Shown: piece after piece, positions 50,346 through 59,135 of the stretch
How the letters are laid out: every line of letters begins with the position of its first letter
Numbering within the stretch: position 1 is the first letter of the stretch
NCBI RefSeq assembly: GCF_000184685.1
Contig: NC_014830.1
Coordinates: 1,488,001-1,552,000 of the forward strand
Length of the DNA stretch: 64,000 nucleotides
Direction of reading: 5' to 3'
From: Intrasporangium calvum DSM 43043
GTDB taxonomy: Bacteria > Actinomycetota > Actinomycetes > Actinomycetales > Dermatophilaceae
The notes under the pieces: model-generated
Databases searched by the model: none
What the model saw: the letters and a program-made list of their open reading frames with translations, nothing else
What the model was told of the DNA's origin: nothing
Position numbers and translations under genes: made by a program

Positions 50346-50996
50346 ATGATCGCGCCATTCCATCTTCGGGCCGGTGACCGCGTCCCGGTGCAGCAGTCGA
50401 GTACGACGTGCGGGTCGGCATCGTTGACCGTGGCCCGCATGCTCGTCAACCCGGCCTTCGCCCGCTGGATCCGGCTCGGCCTCGAGTTCGAGGCGAAGGA
50501 CGAGGACGCCCCCGACGGCCGCTCCGTCGAGGAGCGTTTCGCGGCCCACGAGCAGGTGGTCGCCCGGAGGACCAACGCCCTGGTGGGCGCCGGCGGCCGG
50601 ATCCAGCTGCCGTGGCCCAGGGCCCTCGGCACCCCACCCTGGGGTGCGGTCGGCGAGCTGGAGTACGGCGCCGCGGTGCCGTGGGCCGACTACGACATGA
50701 CCCTTTTCCGGTTCGGGGGGCAGGGCTCCCTGGAGAAGGCCTACGCCGAGCTGCAGCGGCGAGTCCGGACCGGCCGTCCGGCGCTGCTCTACATCGGCAA
50801 CGCGTGGCTGCCGCGGCACGTCGTCCTCGTCATGCCGGCGAGCCGGGGCCAGGAGCTCGACGTCTACGAGCCGTCGGTCGGTCGGGTGGTCGACCTGCCG
50901 AGGAGGTCGTTCGTCGACCGGAGGCTGCGGATGGCGGGCTGGGACGTGCCCTGGGGGGCCGTGTGGGACGACGCGACGGACGAGACCCTCGACTAG
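50346..50996 (+). CDS. Papain-fold, peptidase C39-like protein
   Basis: A 216-residue protein. VPVQQSSTTCGSASLTVARMLVN has the Gln-x5-Cys-Gly arrangement of papain-like C39 enzymes. LPRHVVLVMPASRGQELDVYEPSVGRVVDLPRRSFV provides His and the residue before PSVG (Glu in place of Asp), in the usual order and spacing. No signal peptide or membrane segment, and no ABC transporter as in bacteriocin C39 processors. Starts with GGGGGG 4 bases before ATG 50346, 34 bp after clpX, so it is probably in the clpX transcript. Protease, amidase or transglutaminase activity is possible; substrate unknown. Confidence 0.65.
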   Translation: MIAPFHLRAGDRVPVQQSSTTCGSASLTVARMLVNPAFARWIRLGLEFEAKDEDAPDGRSVEERFAAHEQVVARRTNALVGAGGRIQLPWPRALGTPPWGAVGELEYGAAVPWADYDMTLFRFGGQGSLEKAYAELQRRVRTGRPALLYIGNAWLPRHVVLVMPASRGQELDVYEPSVGRVVDLPRRSFVDRRLRMAGWDVPWGAVWDDATDETLD

Positions 50997-51012
50997 GCCG
51001 TGGACCACCGTC

Positions 51013-51603
51013 TCAGTCCGGTTGGGCGGGCGGCTCGGTGCGCAGCAGGAAGACGCCGACGGCGAGGCCGCCGAGACCGATGACGTATGCCGCTGGGCTG
51101 GCTTCCAGTTCCCCGCTGCGGAGCGCTCCGGCGAGAGCTGCCACGGCCGGCGCGGTCAGGGCGGCAAGGACGACCCGGCCCCCCCAGATGCGAACGACCC
51201 GGGCCGGAAGACCGCCGGCGGGCGGGGTGGTCGCCGACAGGGCGGCTGCGGCGTGACCGACGACCAGCGCGATGGCGGCGGGCACGGACCAGGCAGAGAG
51301 GCTCCCGGACGGGGTGAGGAGGAACCAGCCGGCGAGCATCAGCCCCCAGAAGGCGAGTGGCGCCGCGGACCCGGCGAAGCCGAGCGTGGCCAGGGGGACG
51401 ATGGCGAGCGCCCACCAGACGGGGTCGAAACCGCCTGAGGCGGCTTGGAGGCAGAGGAGGAACGCGACCGCGCTCGCCACGCCGGTCAGCGCCAGCCCGA
51501 GCTGCGGCAGTGACCAGGGGCGCCCCTTCCCGAAGCGGACGGTGCGCCACGTCGTGGGGTCGGCACCGTCCTCCACTCCACCCCGTGGGCGTGCGGTCGT
51601 CAT
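51013..51603 (-). CDS. Hypothetical multi-helix membrane protein
   Basis: A 196-residue protein with six hydrophobic stretches (LALTGVASAVAFLLCLQAA, WWALAIVPLATLGFAG, LAFWGLMLAGWFLLTP, SVPAAIALVVGHAAAAL, VVLAALTAPAVAALAGAL, YVIGLGGLAVGVFLL). It is the last gene of the MoxR-DUF58-DUF4129 operon, coupled by ATGA to the DUF58 gene. It contains an in-frame family-A motif (SPAAYVIG) just before its last helix. No named family; it probably forms part of the same envelope complex. Confidence 0.78.
   Translation of the reverse strand: MTTARPRGGVEDGADPTTWRTVRFGKGRPWSLPQLGLALTGVASAVAFLLCLQAASGGFDPVWWALAIVPLATLGFAGSAAPLAFWGLMLAGWFLLTPSGSLSAWSVPAAIALVVGHAAAALSATTPPAGGLPARVVRIWGGRVVLAALTAPAVAALAGALRSGELEASPAAYVIGLGGLAVGVFLLRTEPPAQPD
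51083..51100 (-). repeat. Family A motif inside a membrane-protein gene
   Basis: ACGTATGCCGCTGGGCTG, read as SPAAYV on the minus strand. Confidence 0.82.
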
Positions 51604-52913
51604 CGGCGTCTGCCCATCCGGGGAGCGGCGGCTCGCCGGGAGAGGTCCCGGAGGACGTGGTCGAGCGACCCCGGCCCGCGCCAGGGCACGACGGGCACGC
51701 CCCGGGTGACGAGTGAGTGCACCTGGGCCTCACGGGACAGCAGGCGGATGCGCCATGCGAGGGCTTCGTAGACGCTGCCGGGGTCCGCGGTCAGGTGCTC
51801 GGGCAAGGTGTCCACGACGACGGTCGTCATGCCTCGTGCGGCAAGCGTGTGGGCCAGGCCGACGGTCGTCGGGACGATGAGCGGGCTGAGGACCAGGCAG
51901 AGGGCGTTGGGGTCGACGCCTCGAATGGCCGCTTGACCGTCGTCGCGGCGCTCGCTGGCCGGTGCGACCGAGGCGAGGGACTCGAGGACGCGGCGGAGGT
52001 GCTTGGTGCCGGAACCCATTCCGAGCCGGGGGATGTTGGCGGCGCCGACGGTCCGGAGGGTCAGTCGGTCGTTGCTGCCGAGGAAGTGCTCGCTGATGGC
52101 GCCGGCCGCCCGGACGGTCACGTCGAGGCTCGTCGGTCGGCCGTCGATGCCCTCGCGGGGCCCGAGGTCGCTGAAGGCGTCGACGAGGACGAACACGTGC
52201 GCGTCCTCGTCCGCGTAGGTGGAGGTCACGTGGAGGGTGCCGGTGCGGAGGGACACCGGCCAATGGATGCGACGGAGGCGGTCACCGGGTTGGAACTGCC
52301 GGATCGTGTTGAACTCGCTGCCGGAGCCGGTGCGGGAGGACCGGTTGAGCCCGACGAGCCCCCGCGGATGGGGGGTGGGGGCGGCGGCGTCGAACGCGGC
52401 TGGCACCGGAAGCGTCGCCGTGGCCAGGTCGGGAACGTCCGTCGGCCCCACGCGGTAGGCGCCCCAGGCGCTCGACAGGGTCACGCTGAGCGTGCCGATC
52501 TGTCGCCGTCCCCAGCGGGTCGACCGCAGGGCGATCGCACCGACGCCGCCCTCGAACGGCGCGATGCCGCTCGCGGGCTTGCGTTCGACCCACCGGGTGG
52601 AGGCCAGGGTGATGACGCCGTCAGCGTCCGAGGCGGGTCGGACCCGCACGACGACGTTCGCCACGTCGCCCTCGCGGAGGGTGCCGCGGCCCAGCGTGAC
52701 GTCGGCCTCGGGTGCTCGGCGTGGACGGGCCAGGTGCCCCCACACGGCCGCGACGGCCAGGGGAGCGGCGAGCACGAGCAGGTCCGGCCGGCGACCGAGG
52801 ACCGCAGCCACCGCGGCGCCGGCTGCGAGGAGCACCGACCGGGTGTGGGCGGCCGTGGCCGTCCACTCGCCCAGGGGCCCGGACGAGGTGGTGCGGGGCA
52901 GGAGTGGACGCAC
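51600..52913 (-). CDS. DUF58 domain-containing membrane protein
   Basis: A 437-residue protein. Two short N-terminal helices (VLLAAGAAVAAVLG and LLVLAAPLAVAAVWG) are followed by a beta-rich region. The DUF58 core FNTIRQFQPGDRLRRIHWPVSLRTGTLHVTSTYADEDAHVFVLVDAF is next, continuing into a von Willebrand A-like fold (DVTVRAAGAISEHFLGSNDRLTLRTVG). DUF58 proteins are regular partners of MoxR ATPases and are thought to be their clients. GTG 52913 lies 1 bp after the MoxR stop; the stop overlaps the following membrane gene. Confidence 0.87.
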   Translation of the reverse strand: MRPLLPRTTSSGPLGEWTATAAHTRSVLLAAGAAVAAVLGRRPDLLVLAAPLAVAAVWGHLARPRRAPEADVTLGRGTLREGDVANVVVRVRPASDADGVITLASTRWVERKPASGIAPFEGGVGAIALRSTRWGRRQIGTLSVTLSSAWGAYRVGPTDVPDLATATLPVPAAFDAAAPTPHPRGLVGLNRSSRTGSGSEFNTIRQFQPGDRLRRIHWPVSLRTGTLHVTSTYADEDAHVFVLVDAFSDLGPREGIDGRPTSLDVTVRAAGAISEHFLGSNDRLTLRTVGAANIPRLGMGSGTKHLRRVLESLASVAPASERRDDGQAAIRGVDPNALCLVLSPLIVPTTVGLAHTLAARGMTTVVVDTLPEHLTADPGSVYEALAWRIRLLSREAQVHSLVTRGVPVVPWRGPGSLDHVLRDLSRRAAAPRMGRRR

Positions 52914-52914
52914 C

Positions 52915-53961
52915 TCAGGCCTCGGGGGCCGCCGCTGACACCGTCGTTCCTGGCCCGGTGGCTCCCGGTGGCCGCTTCTCCCGCGGGGCCGGGGTCGGCA
53001 CCGAGCGGAGGAGGCGTGAGACGACGTTGCTGCCGCTGACCTCGCTCATCCAGAGCTCGGGTTTGACCGTGACCCGGTGCGCGAGCACCGGCTTGGCCAC
53101 GGCCTTGACGTCCTCGGGGGTGACGTAGTCGCGGCCATCGATGATGGCGTAGGCACGGGAGCACAGCAGCAGGCCGAGCGCGCCACGGGGTGACGCGCCC
53201 ATGAGCACGTCCCCGTGGCTTCGGGTGGCGGCAGCGAGCGCGACGCAGTACCGACCGACGGACTCGTCGACGACGACCCGCTCGACGGCGGCCTGCATCG
53301 CGAGCAGCTCATCGGGGCTGATCACCGCTGCCAGCGTCTGCTCCTCCTGCTGGCGGGCCATCCGGTTGGTGAGGATCTGCCACTCCTCGTCCACGGTGGG
53401 ATAGCCGAACGACACGCGCATGAGGAACCGGTCGAGCTGCGCCTCGGGGAGCGGGTAGGTGCCTTCGTACTCGACCGGGTTCGCGGTCGCGAGGACGTGG
53501 AACGGTCGCGGCAGCGGGAACGTGCGTCCCTCGACGGTCACCTGCCGCTCCTGCATCGCCTCGAGGAGGGCGGCCTGGGTCTTCGGTGGCGTCCGGTTGA
53601 TCTCGTCGGCGAGGAGCAGCCCGGTGAAGATCGGTCCCGGCCGGAACCCGAAGTCCCCGGATCGCTGGTCGAAGACGAACGAGCCGGTGATGTCGCCGGG
53701 CAGCAGGTCGGGTGTGAACTGGGCTCGCTTGAAGGTCAGACCGAGGGTCTGGGCGAAGCTGCGGGCCGCGAGGGTCTTGCCCAGCCCGGGGAAGTCCTCC
53801 AGGAGGACGTGCCCACCGGCCAGCACGGCGGCCAGGACGAGGCGCAGCGGTTCTCGCTTGCCGACGACGGCGCGCTCGACCTCGGTGAGGACGGCGTTGC
53901 TGAGGTCGCTGACGCGACGGAGGTCCATGTGGCCGGCTGTCGGGGTGCTCAGGTCGGTCAT
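52915..53961 (-). CDS. MoxR family AAA+ ATPase
   Basis: A 348-residue cytosolic AAA+ chaperone-like ATPase. Walker A DFPGLGKT, Walker B LLADEINRTPPKTQAALLEAMQERQVTVEG, sensor LATANPVEYEGTYPLPEAQLDRF and the lid RDYVTPEDVKAV are classic for MoxR. It is believed to help assemble or activate VWA/DUF58 proteins. ATG 53961 follows the upstream gene's stop by 4 bp. The C-terminal tail (PTPAPREKRPPGATGPGTT) is low complexity. Confidence 0.93.
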   Translation of the reverse strand: MTDLSTPTAGHMDLRRVSDLSNAVLTEVERAVVGKREPLRLVLAAVLAGGHVLLEDFPGLGKTLAARSFAQTLGLTFKRAQFTPDLLPGDITGSFVFDQRSGDFGFRPGPIFTGLLLADEINRTPPKTQAALLEAMQERQVTVEGRTFPLPRPFHVLATANPVEYEGTYPLPEAQLDRFLMRVSFGYPTVDEEWQILTNRMARQQEEQTLAAVISPDELLAMQAAVERVVVDESVGRYCVALAAATRSHGDVLMGASPRGALGLLLCSRAYAIIDGRDYVTPEDVKAVAKPVLAHRVTVKPELWMSEVSGSNVVSRLLRSVPTPAPREKRPPGATGPGTTVSAAAPEA

Positions 53962-53965
53962 GGGG

Positions 53966-54508
53966 TCACCACTGCTCGATTCGTCGGAGGATCTGGTCAA
54001 GTCGATCGGGGCGGTACAGGTCGGGCGGCGGCAGGGTCACGAGGAACTCCCACAGGTCGGGCGGCATGACGCCTTCGGCCCACCTCGGCTCCTCCTCGAC
54101 GACGATGCCGTGCTTCGCGTGGAGGCGCTCGCGGATGATCTCACTGAGGCGGGTGTGCAGGTGGTGGACGAGCTCGGGGCGGCCCTCGGGTCGAGCCGCG
54201 GCGCCCTCGAGTCGAGCCGCGAGGTTGGTCACCTGGTAGTCGCTGCCGGGGTTGCCGGAGCCGAGCTCGCTGTCGGTGAGCGGCCAGACGACGAGCTGCT
54301 GGCTCGCGAAGTGGTCGACGGCGTACCAGACGACGGCGGCGGACGCGACGAGTGCGACGGCGAGCCGGGGGACGTCGGGGCGCAGCCCGATGAGCGCGGT
54401 GAACAGGGCGACCAGGCCCCACGCGGCGGTGATGCCGAGGAGGCGCCGACGCCAGGGTCGCAGGGCGCTGAGCACGGGTCGTATGCCGCTGGGCCGGCTC
54501 TCCGTCAC
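53966..54508 (-). CDS. Hypothetical membrane protein of the MoxR operon
   Basis: A 180-residue protein with two or three N-terminal membrane helices (RLLGITAAWGLVALFTALIGL, LAVALVASAAVVWYAVDHF) and a cytoplasmic C-terminal half (HHLHTRLSEIIRERLHAKHGIVVEEEPRWAEGVMPPDLWEFLVTLPPPDLYRPDRLDQILRRIEQW). That half is typical of the small gene regularly found between DUF4129 and MoxR in actinobacteria. GTG 54508 overlaps the DUF4129 stop (GTGA). Residues 6-10 (PSGIR) are encoded by a family-A motif and include a rare ATA codon. Confidence 0.8.
   Translation of the reverse strand: MTESRPSGIRPVLSALRPWRRRLLGITAAWGLVALFTALIGLRPDVPRLAVALVASAAVVWYAVDHFASQQLVVWPLTDSELGSGNPGSDYQVTNLAARLEGAAARPEGRPELVHHLHTRLSEIIRERLHAKHGIVVEEEPRWAEGVMPPDLWEFLVTLPPPDLYRPDRLDQILRRIEQW
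54479..54495 (-). repeat. Family A motif at the start of a coding sequence
   Basis: TCGTATGCCGCTGGGCC, encoding PSGIR just after the GTG start at 54508. Confidence 0.86.
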
Positions 54509-55287
54509 AGCGCACCTTCGGGTCGGGCCGAGTCCACCCCGGCCGGCGTGGCCCTCGCGTCGGTGGGGGCCCGGCCCACGTCCGTGGCGGCCCGGCCCAG
54601 GTCGCTCCGGATGGTCGTGAGGGCGGCGATGGCGCGCTCGCGATGTGGCTCGGTGAGGGGATGGGTGGAGAACCGCGCCTCGCGGAACAGCGCGGCGAGG
54701 TCGTCGAGGCTGCGAGCGTCGACGTCCCAGACGGCGAGGACCCGGCCGACGTACTCGGTCGAGGTCTCGGCGACGTGCCGGGGGAGACCCGCGCCTGCAG
54801 CGGACTGCTCGAGGGCGACCCACGCAGCGACGACGGCGTTGCGGGGCGACCCCTGACCGAGGGCGTCGAGGCCTGAGTCGGCTCCTGCCAGGATCGTCGG
54901 GGGCACGGCGGGAGTCCTGAAGCCCGGCTCGGCCTGGCTGGTCAGGGTGGGTGCGACCCGCCTGAGCAGGTCGCGAAGGGCCAGCGCGAAGAGGAGGAGG
55001 ATGCCGATCACGACCAGGACGACGACCACCTGGACGAGCACAGCGAGCAGGCCGTCGGGGTCCCAGCCCTTGGCTCCCTCGGGCGTGACGCTCTCCTGGG
55101 GCAGGGCGGTCAGGGTGAGCGTCAGACCGGTCGTCGGCACGGCCGGCGCGAGGCTCGCTCGCGGCCGGCTCAGGAGGTCGGCCGGACCGGTGGAGGCGGC
55201 GATGACGAGGGCCACCATGACGAGCGCGGCGCCGACCCACGCGCCGAGGACGCCGACGGCGACTCCCGTGGCCCCCCTGCGCGACAT
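54505..55287 (-). CDS. DUF4129 domain-containing membrane protein
   Basis: A 260-residue protein: a first helix (GVAVGVLGAWVGAALVMVALVIAAS), an extracytoplasmic loop, a second helix (LLAVLVQVVVVLVVIGILLLFALAL), and a C-terminal DUF4129-like helical domain with PRNAVVAAWVALEQSAAGAGLPRHVAETSTEYVGRVLAVWDVDARSLDDLAALFREARFSTHPL. DUF4129 often occurs beside or fused to transglutaminase-like proteins in MoxR/DUF58 operons. It is first in the five-gene operon running down to 51013. ATG 55287 has TACGGT 6 bases upstream. Confidence 0.86.
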   Translation of the reverse strand: MSRRGATGVAVGVLGAWVGAALVMVALVIAASTGPADLLSRPRASLAPAVPTTGLTLTLTALPQESVTPEGAKGWDPDGLLAVLVQVVVVLVVIGILLLFALALRDLLRRVAPTLTSQAEPGFRTPAVPPTILAGADSGLDALGQGSPRNAVVAAWVALEQSAAGAGLPRHVAETSTEYVGRVLAVWDVDARSLDDLAALFREARFSTHPLTEPHRERAIAALTTIRSDLGRAATDVGRAPTDARATPAGVDSARPEGAL

Positions 55288-55293
55288 GGGTCA

Positions 55294-55299
55294 ACCGTA
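55294..55299 (-). promoter_or_regulatory. -10 hexamer TACGGT, leaderless start of MoxR operon
   Basis: On the minus strand TACGGT is followed by 6 bases and ATG 55287. Confidence 0.5.
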
Positions 55300-55371
55300 G
55301 TCGCGGCCTCCGACGTTGAGTGTCCTTGCCGCGCACCCGCGCTGAGGGCCGGGTGGTCGCCGGATCCCTCG

Positions 55372-55467
55372 GCGCGTCGGTCAGACGGCGCGTCGGTCAG
55401 ACGGCGCGTCGGTCAGACGGCGTGTCGGTCAGACGGCGTGTCGGTCAGACGGCGTGTCGGTCAGACG
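55372..55467. repeat. 16-bp tandem repeat, six copies, at the valS stop
   Basis: Six units of GCG[C/T]GTCGGTCAGACG. The last unit contains the valS stop codon, so each unit carries a TGA in the valS frame direction. Two sub-types (C and T at position 4) occur in blocks of three. Confidence 0.93.
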
Positions 55468-58157
55468 GCGTGGGACGGGCGCGGCTCGGCCGGGATCAGC
55501 TCAGCCTCCCGCACCTCGATGCCGTCGCCCTCCCCGTAGGACAGGTCACCGATGCGGCCCGTGGCGCGCAGGTCTCCCTCGGCGGCGCGGACGTGGTCGA
55601 GCTGGGCAGCTGGGCCGACCAGCGTCATCGTGCGCACCTCGGCCCGCATCCCGAGCTTCGCCTCGGACTTGACCTTGCGGACGCCCGCCAGCGCCTCGCT
55701 GACCGAGGCGAGGACCGCGGGGTCGCCGCCGCTGGGCAGCTCGTCCCGAGTGGGCCAGGGCTGACGGTGTACCGAGCCCTGCTCGAACCAGGACCACACC
55801 TCCTCCGTGGCGTACGGGATGAACGGGGCGAAGAGCCGCAGCAGCGTCTCGAGGGCGATCCGCAGCGCGGCCCGGGCGCTCGCGGCCTCCGCCTCGCCCT
55901 GTCCGCCGTAGGCGCGGTCCTTGACGAGCTCGAGGTAGTCGTCGCAGAAGGTCCAGAAGAACGACTCGGTCACCTCGAGCGAGCGCGTGTAGTCCCACGA
56001 CTCGAAGCCGTGGGTCGCCTTCTCGACGACGTCGGCCAGGGCGGTCAGCATCGACCGGTCGAGCGGGTTCGTCACGGCGGCTCCGAGCCCCTCGGCGGTC
56101 GCCCCACCGGAGAGCGCCGGGGACACCTCCCCGAACCCGAGCGCGAACTTCGAGGCGTTGAGGACCTTGATGGCGAGGCGGCGGCCGACCTTCATCTGAC
56201 CGGTGTCGTAGGCCGCATCCGTCCCGAGGCGGCCGGAGGCGGCCCAGTACCGGACGGCGTCGGCACCGTGCGCCTTGACCACGTCCTCCGGCGTCTCGGC
56301 GTTGCCCTTGGACTTGCTCATCTTCTTGCGGTCCGGGTCGAGGATCCAGCCGCTGATCGCCGCGTTGCGCCAAGGCACGGTCCCGTGCTCGTGGTGCGCC
56401 CGCACGACCGTCGCGAAGAGCCAGGTCCGGATGATGTCGTGACCCTGGGGCCGCATGTCCATGGGGAAGATCGCCTCGAACAGCTCCGGGTCGGACCCCG
56501 GCCCCTCGCCACCGCGGACCGGCCACCCGGCCGCGATCTGCGGTGACAGCGACGACGTCGCCCACGTGTCCATGATGTCCGGGTCGGCGACGAACCCCCC
56601 GGGCTCGCCGCGTTGCGCCTCCTCGTAGCCCTCGGGCGCGTCGATCTGCGGGTCGACGGGCAGCGCCGACTCCGGAGCGAGGAGCGGGTGGTCGTAGTCG
56701 GTCTCCCCCTCGTCGGTGACGGGGTACCACACGGGGAACGGCACGCCGAAGAACCGCTGGCGGGAGATCAGCCAGTCACCGTTGAGGCCCTCCACCCAGT
56801 TGCGGTAGCGGGCCCGCATGAAGCTCGGGTGGAAGTCGATGTCGTCGCCACGGGCCACCAACGCTCCGCGCAGGTCTGCCTCCCGCCCGCCGTTGCGGAT
56901 GTACCACTGCCTCGAGGTGACGATCTCGAGCGGCTTGTCGCCCTTCTCGTAGAAGTTCGCCTTCCGCTGCGTCTTCTGTGGTTCGCCGTCGAGGTCGCCG
57001 GACTCACGCAGGGCACGAACCACGGCCTCCCGCGCACTGAACGTGGTCTTGGTCGCCAGCTCAGCGGCATACAGCGACTCGCCGGGGCCACCAGCGATCC
57101 ACTCCGGCGTCTCCGCCTGGAGGCGACCGTTGCGGGTGATGAGCGACCGGATGGGCAGCTGCAGCTCACGCCACCAGATGACGTCGGTGAGGTCGCCGAA
57201 GGTGCAGCACATCGCGATACCGGCACCCTTGTCCATCTCGGCCGCGTGGTGGGCGAGGACGGGCACCTCGACGTCGAAGAGCGGGGAGCGCACGGTCGTG
57301 CCGAAGAGCGGCTGGTAGCGCTCGTCGTCGGGGTGTGCGATCAGGGCGACGACCGACGGGATGAGCTCGGGTCGCGTGGTCTCGATGTGGACCGGCTCCG
57401 CGTGGCCGTCCGAGCCGGCCCGGTGGAAGGCGACGCGGTGGTAGGCGCCGGGGTAGTCACGGGCCTCGAGCTCGGCCTGCGCGACGGCGGTCTGGTAGGT
57501 CACGTCCCACAGGCCGGGCGCCTCGGACTGGTAGGCCTCGCCCCGGGCGTAGTTGCGCAGGAAGGCCTGCTGGGCGACCGCGCGGGAGCGCTCGTCGATG
57601 GTCCGGTAGGAGATGTTCCAGTCGAGCGAGAACCCGAGCCGCCGGAAGAGTGACTCGAAGGTCTCCTCGTCCTTGACGGTGAGCACGTCACACAGCTCGA
57701 TGAAGTTCTTCCGGCTGACCGGCTTCTGGTCAGCCGGCTTGATCGCCTTGCCGTTCGCGTCGACGCCCTCGCTGAACGGCGGCTCGAAACCCTCCTCGTA
57801 GGGCAGGGTCGCGTCGCCGCGGACCCCGTAGAAGTTCTGCACGCGGCGCTCGGTGGGCAGCCCGTTGTCGTCCCAGCCGATGGGGTAGAAGACCTCGAGC
57901 CCCTGCATCCGCTTGTAGCGCGCCATGCAGTCCGTGTGGGTGTAGGAGAACACGTGCCCCACGTGGAGCGACCCTGATGCGGTCGGCGGAGGAGTGTCGA
58001 TGGCGAACACCTGCTCGCGCGGCAGGCTGAGAGCCCGCTCCCGGTCGAACGCGTAGGTCTGTTCGTCCTTCCATACCTGCGTCCACTTCTCCTCGAGGCC
58101 GTCGAGCGTCGGCCGCTCGGGGATCCGCGAGGTCGTCGGTGCAGGTGTGTCAGTCAT
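55461..58157 (-). CDS. valS: Valyl-tRNA synthetase
   Basis: An 898-residue class I synthetase charging tRNA-Val. The HIGH-type motif is PTASGSLHVGHV near residue 52. The KMSKS motif is KKMSKSKGN in ISGWILDPDRKKMSKSKGNAETPEDVV. An editing domain lies between (ETTRPELIPSVVALIAHPDDERY). An anticodon-binding domain and short C-terminus follow. GGAAGGAT precedes ATG 58157. It includes a family-A-like motif read as LYAAELATK. It lacks the long C-terminal coiled coil of E. coli ValS, as in the archaeal-like shorter type (inference). Divergent from the PlsC-type gene. Confidence 0.95.
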   Translation of the reverse strand: MTDTPAPTTSRIPERPTLDGLEEKWTQVWKDEQTYAFDRERALSLPREQVFAIDTPPPTASGSLHVGHVFSYTHTDCMARYKRMQGLEVFYPIGWDDNGLPTERRVQNFYGVRGDATLPYEEGFEPPFSEGVDANGKAIKPADQKPVSRKNFIELCDVLTVKDEETFESLFRRLGFSLDWNISYRTIDERSRAVAQQAFLRNYARGEAYQSEAPGLWDVTYQTAVAQAELEARDYPGAYHRVAFHRAGSDGHAEPVHIETTRPELIPSVVALIAHPDDERYQPLFGTTVRSPLFDVEVPVLAHHAAEMDKGAGIAMCCTFGDLTDVIWWRELQLPIRSLITRNGRLQAETPEWIAGGPGESLYAAELATKTTFSAREAVVRALRESGDLDGEPQKTQRKANFYEKGDKPLEIVTSRQWYIRNGGREADLRGALVARGDDIDFHPSFMRARYRNWVEGLNGDWLISRQRFFGVPFPVWYPVTDEGETDYDHPLLAPESALPVDPQIDAPEGYEEAQRGEPGGFVADPDIMDTWATSSLSPQIAAGWPVRGGEGPGSDPELFEAIFPMDMRPQGHDIIRTWLFATVVRAHHEHGTVPWRNAAISGWILDPDRKKMSKSKGNAETPEDVVKAHGADAVRYWAASGRLGTDAAYDTGQMKVGRRLAIKVLNASKFALGFGEVSPALSGGATAEGLGAAVTNPLDRSMLTALADVVEKATHGFESWDYTRSLEVTESFFWTFCDDYLELVKDRAYGGQGEAEAASARAALRIALETLLRLFAPFIPYATEEVWSWFEQGSVHRQPWPTRDELPSGGDPAVLASVSEALAGVRKVKSEAKLGMRAEVRTMTLVGPAAQLDHVRAAEGDLRATGRIGDLSYGEGDGIEVREAELIPAEPRPSHAV
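57057..57073 (+). repeat. Family A motif inside valS, one mismatch
   Basis: CAGCTCAGCGGCATACA, read as LYAAEL on the minus strand. The final G is replaced by A. Confidence 0.7.
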
Positions 58158-58295
58158 GCGCCCAATCCTTCCATGCGCGTGCGGCTGCCTCGACCGTGGA
58201 TCGAGGCGCCCTGTGGCGATGGTCACGGCGCATCCGCGGATCTGGAACGACCGGAGGGTGACCGAACGTCGGCGGGCAGGGCAGAGTGTCCTTCC

Positions 58296-59084
58296 ATGGA
58301 GCCCGTCTACACCCCGGTCATCGGTTTCGCCCGGGCCGTCTTCGCCCTGCAGGGCCTGCGGTTCACCATGCTCGGCGAGGACAACGTGCCGCGGAGCGGC
58401 GGTGCCGTCATGGCGATCAACCACATCGGCTACATGGACTTCACCTACGCCGGACTGGCCGCGCAGAAGTCGGGCCGCCTCGTGCGGTTCATGGCGAAGG
58501 AGTCGGTCTTCTCCCACCCGGTGAGCGGACCGCTGATGCGGGGCATGCACCACATTCCGGTCGACCGGACCGCGGGGGCGGCCTCCTACCGCCAGGCCGT
58601 CGAGGCGCTCCGGGCCGGCGAGATCGTCGGCGTCTTCCCCGAGGCGACGATCAGCCGCTCGTTCGAGCTCAAGGAGTTCAAGTCCGGAGCAGCCCGGATG
58701 GCGGCCGAGGCCGGGGTCCCGATCCTGCCGGTGGTCGTGTGGGGCTCCCAGCGCGTGTGGACCAAGGGCCATCCCAAGCGCCTGGGCCGGACCAACATCC
58801 CGATCGTCGTGTCGGTCGGCGAGCCGATCCCGGTTCCGGCCGACGCCGACCCGGAGCAGGTGACCGCCACCTACAAGGCCGTGATGCAGGAGATGCTCGA
58901 CGTCGTCCGCGCGACCTACGAGCCCCTCACCGGCGCCGACCTCAAGTTCCTCCCCGCCTCGATGGGGGGGACGGCGCCGACCCTCGCGGAGGCGACCCGG
59001 CTCGACGACGCCGACACCGCGGCGCGGCGCCGGCTCGCTGAGGAGCGGCGTGCGGCCCAGCGCCGCGCGCAGGGGAAGGACTGA
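58296..59084 (+). CDS. 1-acyl-sn-glycerol-3-phosphate acyltransferase (PlsC type)
   Basis: A 262-residue membrane-associated acyltransferase making phosphatidic acid. AINHIGYMDFTYAG is the catalytic NHx4D motif. MRGMHHIPVDR and VGVFPEATISRSFELKEFKSGAARMAAEAGVPILPVVVWG are acyltransferase blocks II and III. A moderately hydrophobic N-terminus (VIGFARAVFALQGL) may anchor it. The C-terminus is a charged RRRLAEERRAAQRRAQ helix. ATG 58296 is chosen by the family start; no clear ribosome binding site. Confidence 0.88.
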   Translation: MEPVYTPVIGFARAVFALQGLRFTMLGEDNVPRSGGAVMAINHIGYMDFTYAGLAAQKSGRLVRFMAKESVFSHPVSGPLMRGMHHIPVDRTAGAASYRQAVEALRAGEIVGVFPEATISRSFELKEFKSGAARMAAEAGVPILPVVVWGSQRVWTKGHPKRLGRTNIPIVVSVGEPIPVPADADPEQVTATYKAVMQEMLDVVRATYEPLTGADLKFLPASMGGTAPTLAEATRLDDADTAARRRLAEERRAAQRRAQGKD

Positions 59085-59092
59085 GCGCGAGC

Positions 59093-59110
59093 CAGCTCAG
59101 CGGCATACGC
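59093..59110 (+). repeat. Family A motif between plsC-type and DUF2344 genes
   Basis: CAGCTCAGCGGCATACGC, 8 bp after the stop codon and 12 bp before the next promoter hexamer. Confidence 0.86.
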
Positions 59111-59122
59111 CTCGGGGTCCGT

Positions 59123-59128
59123 TAACCT
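59123..59128 (+). promoter_or_regulatory. -10 hexamer TAACCT, leaderless start of DUF2344 gene
   Basis: TAACCT followed by 7 bases and ATG 59136. Confidence 0.5.
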
Positions 59129-59135
59129 GCCCGGC

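Noticed and set aside
55320-56546. 408-codon plus-strand frame beginning in the 16-bp repeat
   Set aside because: Antisense to valS, with a repeat-derived N-terminus and no recognisable motif.
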